From contig CM075938.1 in NCBI GenBank assembly GCA_038030265.1, forward strand, positions 24,157,009 through 24,221,008: a stretch of 64,000 nt of DNA. The letters are read 5' to 3'. The translations under genes were made by a program, and so were the position numbers. The stretch is from Corythucha ciliata (lineage: Eukaryota > Arthropoda > Insecta > Hemiptera > Tingidae). The notes under the pieces are model-generated. The model saw nothing but the letters and a program-made list of their open reading frames with translations, had not been told where the DNA came from and made no database searches. Of the stretch, positions 57,664-64,000 are shown piece after piece; positions within the stretch are counted from its first letter, which is position 1, and the number at the start of each line of letters is the position of its first letter.

Positions 57664-57787
57664 AAAGCCCTGTTACCACCAACCGAGTAGCTCGGCCGAA
57701 TACTGCGTCTGAGGTGATTACACTGGAGTTTTACTCGGTCGACTGCTCCTTCTCGGCCGGGCACTCGGTATGTGTAATTAGGCCTTA
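57664..57787. mobile_element. 124-bp MITE, 'aagccctgttaccacc' family
   Basis: The left end 'aaagccctgttaccaccaac' and the right end 'gtatgtgtaattaggcctt' are imperfect inverse copies. The interior repeats 'ctcggc'/'gccgag'-type motifs. Related to the MITE at 17333-17455. Confidence 0.6.
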
Positions 57788-58266
57788 AGATTAAGATACA
57801 TCAAGTAAAGTCCATAGAACACTAATTGTGCAAAGCTGAACAATTTGTTTACTGTCGAGGAATGAAAGATCTCATTCCACTTTTAAAATGTTAAATATCA
57901 TGACCGCGGTTTCATCGTAACGCCATCTTCAAACTAAACAATTCGACAGAAAAAACGAGTAACACAAAAATGAATGAAATTAAATAAAATAAAAATTTAA
58001 ATTTACAGGCGGTCAACAACTTGAAAACCTATCAGAGAAACAAGCTTAACAGAACATATACATACGAGTATAACGTAACTGATGTAGACAACGAAAAATC
58101 AAAATAACTGACTATAGAAAATCGACTAGGAATTAACTTACTCACTAACTTGCTGGGCACTGTATACCCATTTAATGTGTCCGAAGCGGAAGTTAGGCTC
58201 TTACCTGAGCAAAAGAAAGGTTCCAAGCAGCTTACATGGTTCGAATTATTAGAAATCACCCGTCAC

Positions 58267-58681
58267 CAGTGATGGGATGTACCTAGGTACTTGACCCAAG
58301 GTACATTTTTAGTACCTAGGTACGTACCTAGATACATTTTTATTTTGAGTACACTGTACCGAAAAAATCAAAGTAACGGCTAAGTACCTAGGTACTGAAA
58401 ATGTACCTTTAGCTCAATTTCCACGATTCCTAACTTCTAATAACAAAGTTACCTAGTCCAATTGTACCTGATAATAAGAACCGTTTTTTGTTTCGTTTCG
58501 TTTTGTTCGTTTTTTCTTTGAATGTAACGGAAAGTAACTAGGTACTTTTTGAATTTCTACCTATGTAGTACACAGGTACTTTTCAATTTTCAGTACCAGT
58601 AACGGTACCTAGGTACTTGAAAAACTGGAAGTACCTGTAACTTACCTAGGTACAAATTTGAATGTACCTGTCCCATCACTG
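58267..58681. mobile_element. hAT-type MITE with perfect 8-bp target duplication
   Basis: The ends are CAGTGATGGGATGTACCTAG and the inverse ...TACCTGTCCCATCACTG. CCCGTCAC flanks both sides exactly (58259-58266 and 58682-58689), an 8-bp duplication diagnostic of the hAT superfamily, whose ends commonly begin CAGTG. The 415-bp body has many 'tacctaggta' palindromes and no coding capacity. Confidence 0.95.
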
Positions 58682-58935
58682 CCCGTCACGCAGAGATGGA
58701 TGCTTGAATACCAAATAAAATCGTCGTTCGATTTCGGCATCTGTCAACGTTCGGCTTTGAGTTTGTGTGCCGGCAGCGAAGAGGGTGAGGAGAGCTCATT
58801 GGCAATTTAATTCCTAGTCGATTATCCAGGCAGTTATTGTTCTTTCGTTGACTAGGTAAGTTCAGCTTGTTTCTCTGGTTTTAAGTTTTTGACCGACCGT
58901 AAATTTAAATTTTTATTTAAATTTAATGTTATACA

Positions 58936-59415
58936 TGTCGCATCCACGTCGAGTAATTGTCCATTTCACGAAATGGATGTCCTTTTCACGAAGTGGCTCC
59001 ACTTGCCGTAACTTCAAAAAATTACTACATCTGGACAAAAATTGTCCATTTCTTGAAAAGGAACTCGTGTTTGTCCAGTTGCTGAAATCAAGCTTCCTTA
59101 CTGCTAGTAAATGCACAACATTGTCCTTTTCGTGAAATGGATGAGTGAGAAATTTCACATGCTGAAGCAAGTTTTCCTTTGTTTAGAAAGGTTATTTTAG
59201 TGAGCACTCAAAAACCCGCTGAAAAATGAGGTTGTGCATCCACTTGCAGTAAGGAAGCTTAATTTTAGCAACTGGACAAACGCGATTTCCTTTTCAAGAA
59301 ATGGACTTTTTTTGCCAGATGTCTTAATTTTTTGAAATTATGGCAAGTGGAGCCACTTCGTGAAATGCGATCATCCATTTCATGAAGTGGACAATTTCGC
59401 CAAGTGGATGCGACA
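58936..59415. mobile_element. 480-bp foldback MITE, TGTCGCATCC ends, TACA target duplication
   Basis: The left arm 58936 to about 59118 and the right arm about 59233-59415 are inverse copies of about 183 bp. TACA flanks both sides (58932-58935, 59416-59419). The arms are unusual for repeated 'catttcacgaaatgga' and 'cacgaagtggctccacttg' motifs that are themselves palindromic. A truncated relative is at 8135-8330. Frames of 69 and 85 codons on both strands are arm-derived. Confidence 0.85.
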
Positions 59416-59541
59416 TACACATTGTGTTTGTCGTGTTTCTTGATGAATTGTTTAGCTTGAAGATGGCGTTACGCTGAAACCGCGGTCATGATATTTAATA
59501 TTTTAAAAGTGGGAGGAGATCTTTCATTCCTCGACAGTAAA

Positions 59542-62150
59542 TTTTTGAATACTCCCACACTTCCGGCCTAATGTTTTGTTATACAACTCGTTCATTTTAT
59601 GAAACTTGCCCAGGGAACTTACAATGATGCAGGTCCAACTCCTCAGAAGAAACATGAAACAATCGTGAAACGTGAACAAAAGGAAATCGCGCGTCACACG
59701 GTTTTGGTCCTAACGGTCCCTCGTCCCAGTTAATCTGAATGTAAGGCATTTATTAGTAATGCAGAAAAAAGGTTCTCCGTTCGCACTATATTTACCTGTG
59801 ACATGGAGAAAAATGTTCTATAAGAACTAAGGGCAGCGTACAGTGCTTCGAAACAATTCATGAACATTTCGGAAGAGAAGAGTTGCTGAGAGTATGGTAA
59901 CGAAGAAAACTTCACTTAGTATATTAGTTATCATCATAATAAGCAAAGGCCACATGAAGAAATAAGATAACTCACTCATTGACGCGTAACGGAAAGCTTC
60001 CAAACGAACAAAGCTATATCCGCTGTATATGCCCGATTGTTGAAATGCCATTAATAAACACGGTACTTAGTAGTGGCACAAATGACAGCTCATATACGGC
60101 AACGCTATACGCAAACAGTCAATCTATACTATACAATTTTAAAAAATCCCCTTATATGTATTATATGTATGTAGAACCTTGAAATATGTATTTCGTGCAC
60201 AATACCAAGCGGAGAAGAGGACTTATTTTACTGACACTTGGTAAAATGATGAACCTTCAGACCAAGGATCGATGTCATATCCCACGATTCACTATATTCT
60301 CGACTGCTATCTGAAAGATACATTAATGAAATGAAACGTTCATGAAAATAGAACGTGAGGATGACTTGGAGGAGGCAACGAACAATTTCACGTTGTGCAC
60401 TAAAAACAGCTGGTGACTTACTAATCGTTCTCACATCAAAGGATACCGGAAGCGTATGCAGATTCCGGATATAATTCAGTAGCCCAGAAACGCAATCCAA
60501 CTTGCAAGGAAAGCTAAAACTTCATGCAAAATGATTGCAGTAATGAAATGTTACCAGTGACTTAATGCGACGTTTCATTAACGCGATCGCAACTTTTTCT
60601 GGGTTGGGTAAAAACCTTTCAAAGTAGAGTGCATTGACACAAAAAATGATTTCGACTTCTCACGCAGACAGCTGGTGGGTTAAGAACGCGCTTGTGCGCA
60701 GATGTCATCGAGTGCATGACAACATATACGTAAGAGCCCGATTCACACCTATCATGCACGGTTTCGATCCCACACCATTCATACATTTGGAAGGGTGCAT
60801 GGAGAATTGGAGAGTCCTACATCCGACACGTATGTAGAATGATTTCTACGGCAAAATAATATTCATTTCCCTCTCCATACACCCTTGCAGCTTCCGAAAA
60901 AATCCGTGCTTGAGCACGGGAGCTTTTCTTTAAAAGCCCTCTCAAGCTTAGAATTGATACAAATTGCTCGGATCAATCGTACTAAGCGAATACTCGGCGC
61001 ACTATGTAGCAACTTAACATACAATTCAAATGTTGGTGATAGTTACCTGTGATCCTTGGGAATTGAAAAAAAACTCCCGCATTTCACACTCACGCACGAC
61101 TTTGAGCACCCGAGAACGCAGCACGTTTGAATTTTAGGCATTCCTGCACATGTACATAAATTATGACCGATCGGTGAATTTAGCACATAAATAACAAGGA
61201 ATACCTACCCTCCAACTTAGTTGACTTGCAAAATATCTCAAAAACTATTAAACACAATTTCACGAAGTCCTTATAGTCACTATAAAAACGAACGTCCGCG
61301 AGCAAGTCACAAAAATAAAATAAATCAAAATCGACCGATGCTTCACAAAAATTCAAGTTGAAAACCGAAGGAAGACAAAAGAAAGGCGTAGGGACTGTTC
61401 ACGTCAGGTTAGCAAAAACTACTTCAGCGCTGCCTGGTTCAAAAGGTTCCGACATCCCCCCGGCCCCCCGTAACCAAACAATGAAATCGAACCCCCCCTG
61501 CCTTGTGTCGTACACGGCTGGTCAGGACGGCACAAGGGAATGCTAACTACCCTTCTTCAAGCCGTATTTGTTCATGCCGATCCTCAAAACAAGCTACTAT
61601 CAGAAAACGTCAATTTTATTCTTCAAAATAGGTAAATGGTATTAAAACTTCATTTTTCCCTGAAAAAAAAAAAAAAATCTTGAAATTCCATTCCAACAAT
61701 CATTATACTGTTTCCACAGCAGAAATGACCGTTTTTGTGGCGACACTGACAATTTCGGCAGGGAAACTGCCAAAGTCTTTAGGAAAATGCAACTTCTCAC
61801 CCTAGGATAGGAAAGACTATAAAAGTCGAAATATGATAATTTAGTCCCCATGAACCTGATTTTTTTTGCTATAAACAGGACCGTTCAAGTCCAGTAAGCA
61901 TGACTCGATAACTACGGTCTTTTTGACCGCTACTTATTGAAACTTACGGTGTTTTTTTTAAAAAAGAAGAAGTCAATTTCACCATCGTTAACAAAAATTC
62001 CGCCCATCTACCTCACATGCAGCAATTGGTTTGTTTTTCGTCGATTAATTGACATTTTTCCCGTCATTAAATGTTTATTTAATTGCCAAACAGACGATGT
62101 GGTCAATAAACAAGTTTTGCAGACCAATAGTCAACGACATTACAAAATTA
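59542..62150. other. Low-copy stretch with one candidate exon
   Basis: Apart from the candidate exon at 59796-59885 and a MITE-like end at 60734-60760 ('agcccgattcacacctatca'), I see unique AT-rich DNA. A perfect 6-bp hairpin CCGTGC-TTGA-GCACGG lies at about 60913-60928. A 90-codon minus-strand frame (60228-60500) has no recognisable domain. An A/T run lies at 61662-61676. Confidence 0.35.
59796..59885 (-). CDS. Candidate internal exon, 90 nt, phase 0 on both sides
   Basis: On the minus strand a pyrimidine-rich acceptor ('gttaccatactctcag', with 'ctaatatactaag' upstream as possible branch site) opens at 59885. A donor (ACAG|GTAAAT) closes at 59796. The 90 nt translate in phase 0 to 30 residues without stop, beginning QLFSSEMFMNCFEALYAAL and ending TFFSMSQ. 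The pattern S-x(n)-EALY followed by S-Y and MS is faintly reminiscent of the C-terminal exon of insect odorant receptors ('...S..l..A.Y...Wy.ms'), but the tryptophan and flanking exons are missing. It is not enough to name a family. Confidence 0.2.
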
Positions 62151-62159
62151 TTCACACAA

Positions 62160-62960
62160 ATTACAGATTCAGGCTAAATAGCCATGGAATTGACAGATTC
62201 CGGGCTAAATAGCCGCAAAAATAGCAAGCGGTGGCCAAAGAGGCGAGATTAGAAGATAAATAGCCAAAAAATGGTAGTTTCGTGGCTAACTATTCGTGAA
62301 ATCGTGAGATGCCAAGTTGAAGCAAGATAATAGCAAAACTGTTGTTTATGGGTATAAACAGCCAAGAAATCGCTATTTTGGAGGAAAACTACTTAAATGC
62401 GAGACGATTTCAGGGAACAATATTGCTTTTGAACGTGCCTCCTCATATACGTTAGTCCATAAATAAACGTACGCGTGCAACATCGGAGCTAAATAGCAAC
62501 GCAATTGCCTTACCCGGAGATGGTTGCGTAGGGATAAATAAAAATGCAGTGGTGGGCAAAGAGCCGGGGTTCGAATCGCATGTTTCAGAGCTAAATATCC
62601 ATGCAACTATCGTTTTGTTTTTTTTTGCGTGGACACCGGGCTAGTCGGCCCTAACAGAGCCCTAAGCCAGACAAATATAGCCACGAAGTTATAACATTTT
62701 GAATTAAATATCCACGAAATTGCAAGTTTCGGGTCTAATGGCCGTATTCAGAGACCTTCCTTACCGAAACCTTAACTTAAGTTGTCCAAAGATCATACGG
62801 TCTACTATAATGTATCACCTGTATGGAAGTATATGTTAAGGAGGCCTTGAAGTTAAGGATGGTCTATGAATACGGCCCTGAAGTTGTGCAAAGATCATAC
62901 GGTTTCTGTAGATCATTGGTTTCTGAATATATGGCCCTTGATATCAATGAATTGCAAGTT
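62160..62960. repeat. Degenerate ~30-bp repeat, variant 'gctaaatagccacgaaat'
   Basis: Blocks 'gggctaaatagcca', 'gaaattgcaagtttc' and 'agatttcggg' recur at 30-40 bp over about 0.8 kb. The closest relative is 56740-57250. The short frames around 62373-62606 and 62823-63077 fall inside and are not genes. Confidence 0.6.
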
Positions 62961-63059
62961 TCAGTGCCGTTTTTTGTAGGGAGGCTCAATCAAGGAAACC
63001 GGAAATGCCTCCAGATACCGCGAATTATAAAATTGTCCGATTTTCAGCCTCGTGTTTTC

Positions 63060-63360
63060 CACAACAAGAAAATATAAGCGCTTTTTCTTCATTTTAGCCG
63101 TGAAATTGAGTCCAAAAACGGTGAACGTGAAACCACGTATGTTGTCAACTTTAGCCACAAGTAGTGACTAGGGGTGGCCTATTTTTGTTCTCTTTCCCAA
63201 TTTAATCTGCAAAATGCCTCCAGAAAGCAAGAATCGGCAGATTTGTATCAATTTCAGCCATGAAATATTGAAATAACCTTCAGCATATAAGCGCTTTTTC
63301 TTAATTTTAGCCGTGCATTATTGCTTCCAGAAAGCGTCAATTAGCCATTTTCTCAATTTT
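63060..63360. repeat. Degenerate ~30-bp repeat block, minus orientation
   Basis: 'aagcgctttttcttcatttt' and 'agccgtgaaattg' blocks are the reverse complement of the 'cggctaaaattgagaaaaa' variant. Confidence 0.55.
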
Positions 63361-64000
63361 ATTCCCTCATTTATGTCTCGCACTTCACACGTATTGTCCC
63401 TGTGAAATTGTAAGTTGTGTCTACCACACTCGAGCGGTCAACGCTCACGCGAAGCGCAGAATAATAAGCGAAGTGACGTTGCTCAGAGCTGTGCCTTCAT
63501 ACACATGTATAGTGTGGAAGTTTAAATCTTAAAAGCCACGTAAATCGCAACTTCCTGAAGGAACATAAAACACGAAAAATTGCAAGTTTCAAGGCAAAAT
63601 TGTCGGTTTGGAGCGGACCAGCCAATAAAATCCAAAATGATTACATTTTATTGGATGATCCCATGTCAACTCTGCTCCGAACATGAATTGCGTATTCCAC
63701 ACCATTGACTCCCCCTCCCCCTGGGGGGTAGACCTGTGACTGTGTGGCAGGGGGCAGTGGCGGCGGACGTATTTTGGTTCAGGGCGGGGGGGAGCGAAAA
63801 TTAAGGCTCTCCCCCCTACTCATTCCCACCATACCCTTCACTACCATCCCATCCTTTGTTTTCATCAATAGAAAGGTGAAGTGTAGTGTAGTTCTCAATT
63901 TTAAGTAAATAGAGGAGGCAAGGTATTGTATGGAGGTGCTCAATAGTCTTTCAGAATTTTCAGCATTCTGAGAATGATTTGAATGTGGTATGTGGTATAC
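63361..64000. other. Terminal stretch with a small hairpin, no gene supported
   Basis: CCAATAAAAT and ATTTTATTGG (about 63621-63653) form a perfect 10-bp hairpin, with weaker outer pairing between 'ggagcgga' and 'ctgctcc'. The rest includes G/C-rich runs near 63712-63800 and nothing recognisable. Confidence 0.4.

Larger units (their letters stand above)
57848..59541. mobile_element. Composite foldback element with two nested insertions
   Basis: The left arm 57848 to about 58145 is the inverse of a right arm now split in two: 58806-58931 and 59420-59541. Shared blocks include 'tttactgtcgaggaatgaaa', 'tcatgaccgcggtttca', 'aaatttaaatttac' and 'taattcctagtcga'. The loop contains a hAT MITE (58267-58681), and the right arm is interrupted by another foldback element (58936-59415). 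Order of events: outer element first, then the two insertions independently. Confidence 0.75.

Noticed and set aside
62568..62580. 'ggttcgaatcgc' considered as a tRNA B box
   Set aside because: No matching A box or cloverleaf can be formed with upstream sequence, which is degenerate 30-bp repeat.

Overview
The window reads as nuclear DNA of an arthropod, most likely an insect. I see no operon-like gene packing, no rRNA or tRNA gene, and no open frame above 150 codons except one built from retrotransposon remains. The sequence is AT-rich and saturated with small inverted-repeat transposons, BEL/Pao and mariner remnants, and a degenerate repeat of about 30 bp. The repeat style reminds me of hemipteran (whitefly-like) genomes. 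That is an impression only and cannot be proven from this sequence.

Layout. 1-10.2 kb: a 1.73-kb mariner-type foldback element (1299-3029), several small MITEs, stretches of the 30-bp repeat, and a 292-bp tandem duplication (9.8-10.3 kb). 10.2-26.0 kb: a near-identical head-to-tail duplication of a 7.9-kb segment (10221-18108 and 18109-26006). 26-34 kb: mostly inverted-repeat elements. The outstanding one is a 1.88-kb foldback element (28830-30706) whose body is a higher-order array of ~140-bp units. Next to it lie a 314-bp MITE, a three-armed inverted repeat and a long hairpin (33531-33688). 34.7-36.1 kb: the 3' end of a BEL/Pao retrotransposon on the minus strand, with 3' LTR, polypurine tract, integrase fragment and protease-region fragment. 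An unusual acidic linker replaces the reverse transcriptase. 40-45 kb: a Harbinger-like element with TAA target duplications and a MITE whose insertion can be read directly, because an empty paralogous site lies 4 kb away. 45-57 kb: mostly low-copy DNA with more 30-bp repeat and one candidate signal-peptide exon (47351-47443). 57.6-59.5 kb: nested transposons, including a hAT MITE with a perfect 8-bp target duplication inside a larger foldback element whose right arm is split by another foldback element. 59.5-64 kb: low-copy DNA with one candidate 90-nt exon on the minus strand, then more 30-bp repeat.

No complete host gene can be supported. The window is best read as an intergenic or intronic transposon graveyard. 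Most open frames of 60-100 codons are chance frames in AT-rich or repeat sequence. The two exon candidates rest only on splice signals and are given low confidence.
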